Part shown: in pieces, positions 54,101-62,754 of the stretch
How positions within the stretch are numbered: position 1 is the first letter of the stretch
Layout of the letters: each line of letters begins with the position of its first letter
From: Flexithrix dorotheae DSM 6795
Lineage (GTDB): Bacteria > Bacteroidota > Bacteroidia > Cytophagales > Flammeovirgaceae
DNA: 64,000 nucleotides
Reading direction: 5' to 3'
Assembly: GCF_000379765.1 (NCBI RefSeq)
Contig: NZ_KB903441.1
Location: forward strand, 1-64,000
Position numbers and translations under genes: made by a program
The notes under the pieces: generated by a model
What the model saw: the letters and a program-made list of their open reading frames with translations, nothing else
Database searches by the model: none
Told to the model about the DNA's origin: nothing

Positions 54101-55123
54101 GGTCCCAAATACAATCCATTCTTTAAATACCTTCACTCCGTTGTCTATTAGGTACTTTTCATTCAAAAACAAACCTACTAGGAATGAAAACCTAAACTGA
54201 GCACTTCTTCTATTGTTATAGTTGGTTGAAAAGTAATAAATAGGCTCACCATTATCATAAGTGTGATTAGCATATTTATGAAGATTAGAGTTCGATACCG
54301 ATCCATAGTTATTATATTTTCTTCCTCCATCAAAAGCCTCGTCAAGATTAGTATTATAAACTGCATCAAAAAATATGGCTGCATTTTTTATCCAGTTTTC
54401 AATTTTTGCTTTTTCTGCACTACTGTATACTTCAGAATATTTAGTGTAGTCATATGCAAAAAGCATCTTTGAGCACCACTCAGCAATAAAAAAACCTGGA
54501 TTTCTATCAGCAAACCCCTTTGGTCCTACCACCCATCTCGATCTATTTGAAAAATCTAAATACTTATCAGATGAATAGTGAAGAAGTTCTTTCCGTACTG
54601 CATTGGCAAAATCTTTTCCTGTATAAGACTTACCTCCAACGGTTAATGTCCCCTTGTCACCAAGTAACAAGTGAGTAAAACCTGCATGCATTACACTGTT
54701 TGCACTATGATCACCATTCGTATGTGGCCTAGGCTCCTTGTCATCTACAACGTCTTTCCTGCTATCTCCATAAATTGGTCTCCCAGAATTTGATGGTCCA
54801 CAGCACTTAGAATTCCAAAGCTCAGCAATTGGAGAATGAGTATCGTAATTATTAAACCTATCATTGCCCGGAGATGTGATTGCAGTTACAGCATCAGATA
54901 AGATTCTATCCCAATCTCCTGGGCTATTCTGACTTACATCACCCTTAGTTTTATAAAGGGTTTTCCCTGGGCTAATTCCAGCCCTTTCTCTCCAAATTGA
55001 GATTTCTTCTTCAGTATAAAAAAGTCCCTTCCTCTGCTGGCTAAATGCAGATATTGTAAAGGAAAATAAAAAAATAATTAGCCAGAAAATGGTGATTGAA
55101 TTCTTCAGTGTTTTGTTATCCAT
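51158..55123 (-). CDS. Giant T9SS-exported lyase-like protein with jelly-roll modules
   Basis: 1321 residues, paralogue of the 46144-50667 protein. A signal peptide (about 1-28) is followed by the same all-helical lyase-like domain (about 30-535; NPGFFIAEWCSKMLFAYDYTK, YNNRRSAQFRFSFLVG, KDGSHADMYRGG). A proline/glutamate linker sits at about 540-557. Then come three near-identical jelly-roll units of CBM6/35 type, each opening with EAE (about 558, 821 and 1073) and holding LLSGQKAVQIFDKGDK, FGVAYWGTM and LVDYLEVFGK-like blocks. These alternate with two ASH/HYDIN-type beta domains (LNFGEIEIGKSVRKTFTIENTG). A T9SS sorting domain closes it (about 1240-1321). Likely an extracellular glycan-binding and glycan-cleaving protein; the polymer is unknown. 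Confidence 0.75.
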   Translation of the reverse strand: MDNKTLKNSITIFWLIIFLFSFTISAFSQQRKGLFYTEEEISIWRERAGISPGKTLYKTKGDVSQNSPGDWDRILSDAVTAITSPGNDRFNNYDTHSPIAELWNSKCCGPSNSGRPIYGDSRKDVVDDKEPRPHTNGDHSANSVMHAGFTHLLLGDKGTLTVGGKSYTGKDFANAVRKELLHYSSDKYLDFSNRSRWVVGPKGFADRNPGFFIAEWCSKMLFAYDYTKYSEVYSSAEKAKIENWIKNAAIFFDAVYNTNLDEAFDGGRKYNNYGSVSNSNLHKYANHTYDNGEPIYYFSTNYNNRRSAQFRFSFLVGLFLNEKYLIDNGVKVFKEWIVFGTFKDGSHADMYRGGGGSRVNTGINYTSACVDHAISMADAYARKYDNSLYDYETNETELQKFFPDSQKGKPWYKNLAVNGKSLKNVINSFVRYFDQSYGNSRTWGGVKISTSSKAYDTWVSQANIYYYGKDPEWAKNVKSIYTRQKSGTIAYPSNPTNGSFNGWGGCAYAYPSKLFLFGQMEGKVWPYNDGTPQPPVEETPETPETEDPIPPLVEVKGRFEAESDFSVVTNIGANGEVKISDDLSGLLSGQKAVQIFDKGDKVKINFQIDKTDTYQIKVRLRSGSKLNPSSYFYNGYKFLLNGVPVDFEGDLSSLSNQDNKFGVAYWGTMNSEELKLEEGNNSLEVEALFAWGLVDYLEVFGKESEKIEKIISLSGDLNFGEIEIGKSVRKTFTIENTGTHSLKVTDIFSELKGIKFQNWSGSIHPQESTSIEVEFIPEEEIEYSGKIIVKSDKTSGENEMVISGKGLKPEEEHYYSMVFEAEDNYMISTDVGSKGDIKISDDTSSLLGGGKAVQVFDKGDKVRINFNIPEDGEYQVKVRVRSGNRVDKTSYWPIGYNITLNGNSTKFIGDLESISNEDNNFGIAYWGTMSTDWVSLKKGNNYIELQSLDYWQLVDYVEIVGKGKEKVSIVMQDKLDFGETEIEKSVKQLLTIENNGNATLKIEKLLFSNPAFSGNWSGEILPGQTKEVEVLFIPQSEGKLEAELQVLSNKTEGNATIKLLGIGTPQEDLYLYIEAEDAFELVTNSGTKGEVKETSEESSFLSKSKAVQLYDVEDELKIPFEIPKDGQYLIRVRLRSGDISNSMIYFQKGYEFKVNGETKLFVGDQSSVSELDNNFGKSYWGTMESEALSLSGGKHQLNIKSKLNWALVDYIEVIDVNSVAKRGANSFGDSSSIYAESLEETINATVFPNPAVDFVNFDVEILNSEGASWKILNASGEQVYSKELSEGTFSISVNMKEYGPGLYFSVFISKNTKTVKRFILE

Positions 55124-55622
55124 GCTGGTTGAATTTAAAATTGACTTCTTTAATTATGATAGTATTGAATTGACTTAATTTTTGGACTCATCCAATTTTT
55201 TATCTTCAAAAGGCCCTAATACTTAATTTTATTGAAGGGTCTCAGTTTCAGTTTTAAATTCTATTTTAATATTTGTTAATAAGAATTTTTAAATTCTAAT
55301 TTTTATTAACACTTATTTAATAAACCTTTGTTCTAATACATTTAAATAAGCTTTTCAACCTTCTTGTAAAATCATGCCATTAAAATTTCAGTGAAAATTA
55401 GAAATATTCCTTTCCTTACCATTTTATAAAGAAAAAATTGAAAAAAAGGGAATAAACTACTCATCTAATTTTTAAAAATTAGATAGAAAAGAGTATGAAA
55501 TCTGGTAATTAAGAGATGACAATTAAAAATGGATGGGAAATATTTACTAGGGCTCCTATTTTCTTACATAACGGAGGCCGTGTGGGAATTTCTTAAATAG
55601 TCAAGTTAAAAGGGAAGTTAAT
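55124..55622. other. AT-rich intergenic region with a 22-bp palindrome
   Basis: 499 bases with no gene seen. The one clear structure is a perfect 22-bp palindrome at 55463-55484 (ATCTAATTTTT and its complement, no spacer). The promoter of the 51158-55123 gene should be here but no full TAnnTTTG match was found. Confidence 0.55.
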
Positions 55623-56612
55623 TTATTTCTGGTGAGAATGTAAATTAACAAATACAGTAGATTTTAACAAAATTATTATTCCCCAAATTGTTATAGGGAT
55701 ATATTGGGCTGCATGAATTAAAACACCTAAAGAGAGTGCGCTTTCATTTGAAACGCCAAACATTGACAGTCCAAGAATAGTCATTGCCTGAAACACCCCT
55801 ATGAATCCAGGAGAGGAAGGCACTAATAAACCAAAATTTACAATTGATAATATAATTAATCCAACAGGAAAAAAATCTACTTCAACGCCTAAAAAATATA
55901 AGCCTATCATAAACATACTCCCTTCTAACAACCAAATAATTAATCCAATTTGCATTATTAGAAATGTATTGAAATTGATTTCAAAGAAATCAAGTCCTTC
56001 GGTTATTTTCTGGAATCCATTTCCAACAAGTCTAAGGTATTTACTTCTGTGAGTTTTAAAAAATAGTCCAATTCTGGCTCTAAAAATTTTAGAAATAAAA
56101 ATTAAGCCTATAAAACTGCTAAAAATAATATTAATTGAAATGAATAACTTTCTAAGCCATAAAACTTCCAGCAAATTTTCCTTTGCTAAGTAAATTCCAA
56201 GTAGCATAAATAAGATTAGACTGACTCCATCCAATATTTTTTCTCCAAAAACCGAAGAAATAGTGGTAACCCTATTTATTCCTGTTTTTTTACTAAAAAA
56301 TTCCATACGGAGTAATTCCCCACCCCTTGCAGGAATGACATTATTCCCTGCAAACCCTATCACAATTCCTTCTAAACATAGACTATAGTTAACATTTGAA
56401 TTATTCAACATTAATTTCCACCTGAAGGCTCTCAAAAAAAAAGTCATTAAATAAATACCCGAAAGAAATATAAAATAGAATACATTAAGCTTTGAGAGTT
56501 CTTCAATTGTTACCTTAACTTCTATTTTTAGTAAAATAAGAAAAATTACAAAAATGGAACACAACACCCCAATTAACCCAACCCATTTCTTCGATTTTAG
56601 TGTTTTTCTCAT
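55623..56612 (-). CDS. LPG-synthase-type (UPF0104) flippase-like membrane protein
   Basis: 329 residues with about eight membrane helices. It matches the lysylphosphatidylglycerol synthase transmembrane family: FLRAFRWKLMLNNSN near the start, GFAGNNVIPARGGELLRMEFF in the middle, and VPSSPGFIGVFQAMTILGL near the end. In surface-polysaccharide loci such proteins are thought to move or handle lipid-linked intermediates; enzymatic LPG synthase domains are absent here. It starts 34 bases after the GT2 stop, so it is the distal gene of the same operon. Confidence 0.88.
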   Translation of the reverse strand: MRKTLKSKKWVGLIGVLCSIFVIFLILLKIEVKVTIEELSKLNVFYFIFLSGIYLMTFFLRAFRWKLMLNNSNVNYSLCLEGIVIGFAGNNVIPARGGELLRMEFFSKKTGINRVTTISSVFGEKILDGVSLILFMLLGIYLAKENLLEVLWLRKLFISINIIFSSFIGLIFISKIFRARIGLFFKTHRSKYLRLVGNGFQKITEGLDFFEINFNTFLIMQIGLIIWLLEGSMFMIGLYFLGVEVDFFPVGLIILSIVNFGLLVPSSPGFIGVFQAMTILGLSMFGVSNESALSLGVLIHAAQYIPITIWGIIILLKSTVFVNLHSHQK

Positions 56613-56646
56613 ATATTGCTATATGGGTATGTTTATCAAAAATAAG

Positions 56647-57594
56647 TTAATCTTCCTTATTTACTATTTCATCAATAATATATAAAGGTCTCCTTTTCAC
56701 TTCGATATAAATTCTCCCCAAATACTCTCCTATTATTCCCAATATACACAAAATCACTCCCCCAATAAAAAATGTTCCTACACCAATAGTAGCGTAACCT
56801 GGAGTGTCTGTTGGAGAATACCCCATCACCTCAAAGTCAAATATTCTTTGGAAAACAAGCAAAATCCCAATAATAAAAGATGGCAAAGAGATAAAAAAAC
56901 CCAGATATGTTGCTAACCTGAGTGGGAAAGTTGAAAAATCAAAAATCCCATCAAAAGCCAGTTTTATTAATTTTTTGAAAGTATATTTTACTTCCCCAGC
57001 ATTCCTTTCTGCCCTGTCATAAGCAACACCTATTTGTTTAAAACCTACATAAGCTCTTAGACCTCTAATAAACCTGATGTTTTCGGGTAATTCAAAATTT
57101 AATGCGTGAACAACTTTTTTATCCATGACACAAAAATCACCACTATCAATCGGAATCTTGATATTACTAATAGCTCCCAGAAACCTATAGAAAAAATAAT
57201 AACTAGTTTTTTTGATGATTCCTTCTTTACGATTTTTCCGTATCGCATACACCACATGATAACCTTCTCTCCATTTATCTAAAAACCTACCTAGTTCTTC
57301 AGGAGGGTCTTGAAGATCTCCATCCATTACCACAATAGCGTCCCCACTTGCATGTTTAAGGCCTGAAGATATGGCCGCTTGGTGTCCAAAGTTTCTTGAT
57401 AACTTAATTAATTTGAATCTTTGATCTTTAAAAGCTATTTTTTTTAACAACTTAAATGAATCATCCCAAGAACCATCATCCACAAGAATTATCTCAAATT
57501 TATCATTCCAAAGACTACTGGCATCAATTAATCTTTTGTGTAGACTCGGGATGTTTTCTTCTTCATTAAAAATAGGGATTACAATTGAAATCAT
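56647..57594 (-). CDS. GT2 glycosyltransferase, polyprenyl-phosphate sugar type (GtrB/DPM1-like)
   Basis: About 315 residues. ATG 57594 is chosen over a TTG two codons earlier. The GT-A domain is marked by ISIVIPIFNEEENIPSLH, ILVDDGSWDDSF, the substrate-binding SRNFGHQAAISSGLKHA, and the DxD-type VVMDGDLQDPPEEL. Two C-terminal membrane helices (about 228-250 and 265-290) follow. The family transfers a hexose from a nucleotide sugar to undecaprenyl phosphate at the cytoplasmic face. The neighbouring membrane protein and FAD oxidoreductase are packed within 35 bases on each side. Confidence 0.92.
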   Translation of the reverse strand: MISIVIPIFNEEENIPSLHKRLIDASSLWNDKFEIILVDDGSWDDSFKLLKKIAFKDQRFKLIKLSRNFGHQAAISSGLKHASGDAIVVMDGDLQDPPEELGRFLDKWREGYHVVYAIRKNRKEGIIKKTSYYFFYRFLGAISNIKIPIDSGDFCVMDKKVVHALNFELPENIRFIRGLRAYVGFKQIGVAYDRAERNAGEVKYTFKKLIKLAFDGIFDFSTFPLRLATYLGFFISLPSFIIGILLVFQRIFDFEVMGYSPTDTPGYATIGVGTFFIGGVILCILGIIGEYLGRIYIEVKRRPLYIIDEIVNKED

Positions 57595-57615
57595 GCCCAA
57601 ATTTATATTTCTACA

Positions 57616-58968
57616 TTAAGAATTAAAACCTAACTTCCCCGCTAGTGATACATTTTTCGGAATGGAGGAGGTATCTATTCCCAATACTTTACAGGATTCT
57701 GCAGCAACTCTAATCGAATTATTGACACTTCTCTCATCTGGATATACATGACACATATTTGCTAGGTAGAGGTTGAAAATCGGGGTTTTACAATCTGGCA
57801 CTTTTTGGGAAAAATTAAGATCACACACAGTAGCAGCAGTGTATGTTTTAAAAATATGGGCTTTTTTAATTTTTTCAACGTTAAAGTCAGGGTAAACTTT
57901 CATTAAGTTACCAATCATCAATTCTTCAATTTGAACATCATTAAGTTCTGCAAATTCTTCATCATGAGAAAAATACCTTGATAGATAAGCAATATGACGC
58001 CCACCATAGAATTTTTCAGAAATTAGATTGGTATGTTCAATTACTCCTCCAAATGGGAATCCCGGATCTGCAATATTGAGCCAATAAATCTCACTTAATT
58101 TTTCGGTTAATTCTAAAACCACACAAACAGCACCAAAATATTTTATCTTAGAAAGAGATTCTTGAAAGAGTTGATTATGAGCGTCTAATAATTTACTTAA
58201 ATATACCGTAGGAATTGTAAACAAAAATTCTCCACCAAAAAATTTCCCTTTGTCAGTTTCAAAACCAAGCAAAGTGTTTTTTTCAATAATTAGACTTTTA
58301 ACTTCACAATTCTGAATTAATTCTACTCCTAAACGTCCCAATTCTTTCAATAACTCATCTAATAATTTTTGTAGGCTTCCTGTTAAATAACCTAGTTTTT
58401 CATCTCCATTATTACGTGAGCTCATCCTTTGTCTTAACCGTCCAACCATCCAGGCCAAAGGTACGCTTTTAGCAAAGGGTCCAAATTTAATATCAAGAAG
58501 TGGCTTCCATAAAGCATTGGTAACATTCTCTCCAGCCCACCTATAAAACCAATCTAATGAAGAAACATTTTCATAATTCTCCCACCTAGCAATTTTTCCC
58601 AAAAAAAGACTAGTAATACCAAATTTTAACTTGCCCCAAAAACTTAAAGGTGTGAATTTTAATAAATCAATAGGGGTATTAAAGTCATAAATTTTACCAT
58701 TTTTAAAAACTCCCATTCTAGTATCGTAAAATTGCAACCATTCCTCCAGACCCAATTCAGATAACAACCACTTCAACTCAACGTCATGGGTAAAAAAATG
58801 ATGGTAATAATATTCTAGTCTGGTATTTCCTATGGGAAAGGTTTTAAGTAATCCTCCAAAGTCAGCCCCTTTTTCAATTATTTTTACTTTTTTACCAGAC
58901 TTTGCAGCTATATAACCTGCTACTAATCCAGTGATTCCACCTCCTACAATAGTTAACTTTTCGCTCAA
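57616..58968 (-). CDS. FAD-dependent oxidoreductase (protoporphyrinogen-oxidase/amine-oxidase-like)
   Basis: 450 residues. The start is TTG at 58968; an in-frame stop lies five codons upstream and no ATG is available early. The N-terminal FAD-binding motif is TIVGGGITGLVAGYIAAKSGK followed by KIIEKGADFGGLLKTF. The rest follows the NAD(P)-binding_8/amine oxidase pattern, with YLTGSLQKLLDELLKELG mid-way and the closing PIFNLYLANMCHVYPDERSVNNSI. Homologues of this type occur in polysaccharide loci, where they probably oxidise or isomerise a sugar or lipid intermediate; UDP-galactopyranose mutase is a distant relative. Substrate unknown. Confidence 0.85.
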   Translation of the reverse strand: MSEKLTIVGGGITGLVAGYIAAKSGKKVKIIEKGADFGGLLKTFPIGNTRLEYYYHHFFTHDVELKWLLSELGLEEWLQFYDTRMGVFKNGKIYDFNTPIDLLKFTPLSFWGKLKFGITSLFLGKIARWENYENVSSLDWFYRWAGENVTNALWKPLLDIKFGPFAKSVPLAWMVGRLRQRMSSRNNGDEKLGYLTGSLQKLLDELLKELGRLGVELIQNCEVKSLIIEKNTLLGFETDKGKFFGGEFLFTIPTVYLSKLLDAHNQLFQESLSKIKYFGAVCVVLELTEKLSEIYWLNIADPGFPFGGVIEHTNLISEKFYGGRHIAYLSRYFSHDEEFAELNDVQIEELMIGNLMKVYPDFNVEKIKKAHIFKTYTAATVCDLNFSQKVPDCKTPIFNLYLANMCHVYPDERSVNNSIRVAAESCKVLGIDTSSIPKNVSLAGKLGFNS

Positions 58969-59261
58969 ACTAAGATTAAATTATTATTAAATAATATCAA
59001 GTATAAATGGTCCCTTATTTGAAAATTGGGAAAAAGCTTCAAATTACACCTATAATTTCTAATATTTTACTTAAATAAAGGGGTAGGTATATCTCAATTC
59101 ACTATTGGAAATGATTAACAATCCAACATTTGACCTTTATATGTTTATAATAAAACTATTCCAGGCTGATTATTCCTTAAATATTTAATATTTTCAGATA
59201 ATTTACATTAATTAATTCAAGGTCATACAATTTTTTTAAAAGATTAACCGATAAAATAGCT

Positions 59262-60101
59262 TCACTTCAAAAAATACCCAAAGACTCTTTTTGCAAGCCC
59301 AATTGAAAGAAATGAAGGAATAAACAATGGGGGACAATTTCTAAAAGTATAAACAATAAAATTTCTAATATTTCCTCCTCCCCTTATATCAAAAAGATGG
59401 TTATAATATTTTTGCAGTGATTTCTTTTTACGATTTTGATGATCGCCACTGGCTTCTGGATAGGTATAAAGTTTGGCATCAAAATTACAATATATTTCAA
59501 AATTATTCCGCAAAGCTTTGTGCGTAAAATCATGATCAGCCATATAATGGGGTAATGCTTTTTCTGCATACAATCCGATTTTATTAAAAACTTGAGAAGG
59601 AATTAATAGTCCACGACCAGGAAAGTGAGTCACCTTATGGAGACCCTTTTGTTCTTCCTGAGGAAGTTGATCAAGTAAATATTTATAGGTATGATTGGCC
59701 CAATTAATAATTTCTCCTCCGTATGTAGGTTTATCAGTACCCTTTTCTAAGGCTAAGGAACCCAATAATGCATTTGGATATTTTTCTGACCAATAGATCA
59801 TTTTTTCTATATAATCAGGTAGGGCGATAACATCATTATTTAAGGTTAAAATATGACTAGCATCTTTTTCCAAAGCATACTTTATCCCCAAATTTGTTGC
59901 TGCTGTCCAGAATAAATTCCCATCACCAAATAAAATATCAACCTCAGAAAAATCTGCTCTCAACATATCAGAAGTACCATCAGTAGAACCATCGTCCACT
60001 ACAACAATTTTGAAATTTTTATTGGTTTGTTCCCTTAATGAAAGTAAACAATCTTTGGTAAAATGTTTTCTATTAAAAACTGGGATTATTATATAGATCA
60101 T
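59262..60101 (-). CDS. GT2 family glycosyltransferase
   Basis: 279 residues. GT-A fold marks: IYIIIPVFNRKHFTKDCLLSL, IVVVDDGSTDGTSDML, the acceptor/donor stretch HILTLNNDVIALPDYI, and FPGRGLLIPSQVF with the catalytic-region HYMADHDFTHKAL. It resembles rhamnosyl- and related side-chain transferases of surface glycans. Separated by 293 AT-rich bases from the FAD oxidoreductase gene downstream and by 76 bases from the GT-B-like gene upstream, all on the minus strand. Sugar specificity unknown. Confidence 0.9.
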   Translation of the reverse strand: MIYIIIPVFNRKHFTKDCLLSLREQTNKNFKIVVVDDGSTDGTSDMLRADFSEVDILFGDGNLFWTAATNLGIKYALEKDASHILTLNNDVIALPDYIEKMIYWSEKYPNALLGSLALEKGTDKPTYGGEIINWANHTYKYLLDQLPQEEQKGLHKVTHFPGRGLLIPSQVFNKIGLYAEKALPHYMADHDFTHKALRNNFEIYCNFDAKLYTYPEASGDHQNRKKKSLQKYYNHLFDIRGGGNIRNFIVYTFRNCPPLFIPSFLSIGLAKRVFGYFLK

Positions 60102-60177
60102 TTCAATCTAACCTATTTGGCTATATTATTCAAAAGTTCTTTAATTTAATTACTTTATAAGCTTCGACCAATTAATT

Positions 60178-61302
60178 TCAATCGAATATTTTGGAGGTTA
60201 AACTTGACCAACAATCAATAATTTTTTTACTTCTTTCAATATTCCACTCCTTCATTTTTTCGGATATTTCTTGTGAATTAACCTCATTTAACACATCATG
60301 TATTTCATCGCTTGAATTAAAATAAGTGATATACTTCATATTCTCCTCATCATAATAATCAGCTCTTTCAACCCAAAAGTTCACCCATTTATCATGATTC
60401 AGTGCTATATCTAGGTTTTCAGGATGAGAGTCTGGATCATAACTACTTTGAAAATGAATAGCATTGGAATTAATCAACTCTTTTAAATAATTCTTACTAG
60501 GTAAAAATAATGGAACATTTGCAGCATAATGTTCAAGGATTGACATTGTGCTGATTTCATACGGAATATGCACCATTCCTAAAGTCTTATAGAGATCTTT
60601 CCAGGTATAACTTTCTGTTCTAACCCCTAACACTTTTTCATTAAATTTTTTAACCACTTTATGAATGATTCCCTTTTTAATAAGAAAATCATCCACATAT
60701 TGTAATTTTTCAGAAGTAGTGATTTCGATATTATTTTTACGAAAAATATAGAATATACCTTCCTGTTGGTTTTCTTCACCCGTATATTTACAAAGACTTG
60801 GAATCCAGGCTGATTCAATACCTGTACCAAGCCTAAGATATTCCTGGTCTCCTTTATTATTGGAAATAGCTACCAATAAATCCTTTTTCTGTAGCCTTCT
60901 CAAACAATCATTCAATTCTTCCCACATTTCCAAATTAGGAGATTTTAAACTGTAAACATCTGTAAAGGGAAGATTATATCTACATGAATTAATAATAATT
61001 ATCGGTTTATCATACTTTTCAAATAACAAAGTCAAACCTATTATGTGTGTTACAATAAACCCATCAAACTGACTTAAATAAGCATCATACTTTTGATGGA
61101 ATTCCCTTATTTTTTCCTTTGTCATAAAAGGAAAAATATCTACATCAAGCTTTTTCCTTTCCTTATTAAATATAAAATAATGTGCTGAAGTACACCAATC
61201 TTCAAATTCTACATTTTCCTGATAAATATGTTTTAAAATATTTCTTGCGTCCTCTGCAATTGTTGCGTGATAATCAATACTAAAGAATTTCTTTTTTTGC
61301 AT
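60178..61302 (-). CDS. Probable GT-B-like protein of a polysaccharide locus
   Basis: 374 residues, not confidently recognised. It begins FFSIDYHATIAEDARNILKHIY, and a middle section reads FDGFIVTHIIGLTLLFEKYDKPIIIINSCRY. A C-terminal part, YEISTMSILEHYAANVPLFLPSKNY, looks like the donor-sugar side of GT-B glycosyltransferases. No signal peptide and no membrane helix, so it is cytoplasmic. Its place between a GT2 gene and the polymerase gene supports a role in building the same glycan. It could equally be a modifying transferase. An AT-rich CAAAATTA (TAATTTTG on the minus strand) sits 11 bases before the ATG but is too close to be a convincing promoter. Confidence 0.6.
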   Translation of the reverse strand: MQKKKFFSIDYHATIAEDARNILKHIYQENVEFEDWCTSAHYFIFNKERKKLDVDIFPFMTKEKIREFHQKYDAYLSQFDGFIVTHIIGLTLLFEKYDKPIIIINSCRYNLPFTDVYSLKSPNLEMWEELNDCLRRLQKKDLLVAISNNKGDQEYLRLGTGIESAWIPSLCKYTGEENQQEGIFYIFRKNNIEITTSEKLQYVDDFLIKKGIIHKVVKKFNEKVLGVRTESYTWKDLYKTLGMVHIPYEISTMSILEHYAANVPLFLPSKNYLKELINSNAIHFQSSYDPDSHPENLDIALNHDKWVNFWVERADYYDEENMKYITYFNSSDEIHDVLNEVNSQEISEKMKEWNIERSKKIIDCWSSLTSKIFD

Positions 61303-61387
61303 AAGATAATATCAAAATTAACCTGATATTCAAAGGTTAAAAATTACTTTGGTTTGAATTTATATTTTGTACCGAATTTCAATTAAA

Positions 61388-62662
61388 TTAAATAGCCGTA
61401 ACTTTTCTTAGTTCTTGTTCCGAATCCTTCAACTTATCACCTATTTCTTCTTCATTTTCTTTATTATGGAATTTAGAATCAAGGAAAAACAAGGTTAACC
61501 CCAAAGTTCCATAATAATGTGTTTCCCATAGGTATGATATGCCAAAAACAAGACCTGCTATAGCAAATGAGGTTAGTGCTAATTGATCTCTGCTAAGATT
61601 TTTAATTCTAAATAAATTTGAAAAAATATAAATAAATGAGGGTAAGATAAAAAATACAGTTCCCACTATACCAAAATAAAATAATTTGTCAAGGTAATTA
61701 CTATGAAAATGGTGACCTGTACCATCTTCAAATGCTAAAACATCCCTATCAAAAAATTGAACAGGCAATTCAAAACCTTCGAACCTCATGCCAATAATTG
61801 GATTTTCTAAAACAAAGGGCCAATATGATTGAAACTGCACATATCTCCAGTTCCCAGTACCTTGTGATGTAGGATTCATAAGATCGTCAATATTCTCCAC
61901 AATTTTTTTCATTATTGTTTCATTAGAAAAAATAAAAAAAGATGCAATTGACCCGATAATAACTCCTACAATGGCTATAGGTATGAGGGCATCGAATGTG
62001 ATTTTTATTTTGGATTTAAAAAGAAAAAGTAAATTTGCTAAAAGTCCAAAAGCCGCAGTTACCCAAACAGTCCTATATTGCAGAAATCCGATTAAACCAA
62101 TTACAATTAAGAATTTAAATAGATAACTTACTTTTTTCTCATAAAAGTAGCTGTTAAAATAAAATAGGCAGGGGATTAACAATAGTTGGGTTGATGAAGC
62201 AGAAAGCCCCCTATCATGTGCAGCAAATGCAGAAAGACTAAAAGCATCTCTATTTACAATGGCAACATTTAATACAAAGAAAATAAGTATAAGATTTACA
62301 ACTTGTTTTAGTTGAATTTTTTCTTCAAATTTTTTGTAGAATCCATAAACGAAGAAAACACCGAAAAGCATAAAAAGTTTGGAAAAAACCCTTGGATACA
62401 CAAAAAAAGTCCCATAATTATTATATGACTCCAACATTAAAATAAACACAAAAGCATAAGCCAATAAGCAATATACCCTTAAATATGATGACATCTCTCT
62501 AATAAAAAGGATAGAACCAACAAATGCTAATGCCCAAATAGCTCTTGTAACATTAAATGAAATTGGACTTTCCTTTCCAAAGATTAAATCTAAAAACAAA
62601 CCATCGGTTAGGTATATAAAAAGGATTCCAAACAAATACAAAAAGCGGATATTAATTCTCAT
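61388..62662 (-). CDS. O-antigen polymerase/ligase-like membrane protein (Wzy type)
   Basis: 424 residues with about ten to twelve membrane helices and a long periplasmic loop (about 255-325) holding the ENPIIGMRFEGFELPVQF and TGHHFHSNYLDKLFYFGI blocks. The His-Asn block is the usual signature of Wzy/WaaL-type proteins. It should polymerise lipid-linked repeat units at the periplasmic face. The gene lies next to a Wzx-type flippase gene. An 8-bp AGTTACTT inverted repeat (62676-62699) lies just upstream without a T tract. Confidence 0.85.
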   Translation of the reverse strand: MRINIRFLYLFGILFIYLTDGLFLDLIFGKESPISFNVTRAIWALAFVGSILFIREMSSYLRVYCLLAYAFVFILMLESYNNYGTFFVYPRVFSKLFMLFGVFFVYGFYKKFEEKIQLKQVVNLILIFFVLNVAIVNRDAFSLSAFAAHDRGLSASSTQLLLIPCLFYFNSYFYEKKVSYLFKFLIVIGLIGFLQYRTVWVTAAFGLLANLLFLFKSKIKITFDALIPIAIVGVIIGSIASFFIFSNETIMKKIVENIDDLMNPTSQGTGNWRYVQFQSYWPFVLENPIIGMRFEGFELPVQFFDRDVLAFEDGTGHHFHSNYLDKLFYFGIVGTVFFILPSFIYIFSNLFRIKNLSRDQLALTSFAIAGLVFGISYLWETHYYGTLGLTLFFLDSKFHNKENEEEIGDKLKDSEQELRKVTAI

Positions 62663-62754
62663 TTGATTTGTGTTTAGTTACTTATTTTAAAAAGTAACTT
62701 AGGTTAGAATTAAACCATAATTTTAATTACCATAATATTTTTTTGTAAAAAGAC

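Noticed and set aside
62676-62699. AGTTACTT inverted repeat as terminator of the flippase gene
   Set aside because: No T run follows in either direction; kept only as a remark.
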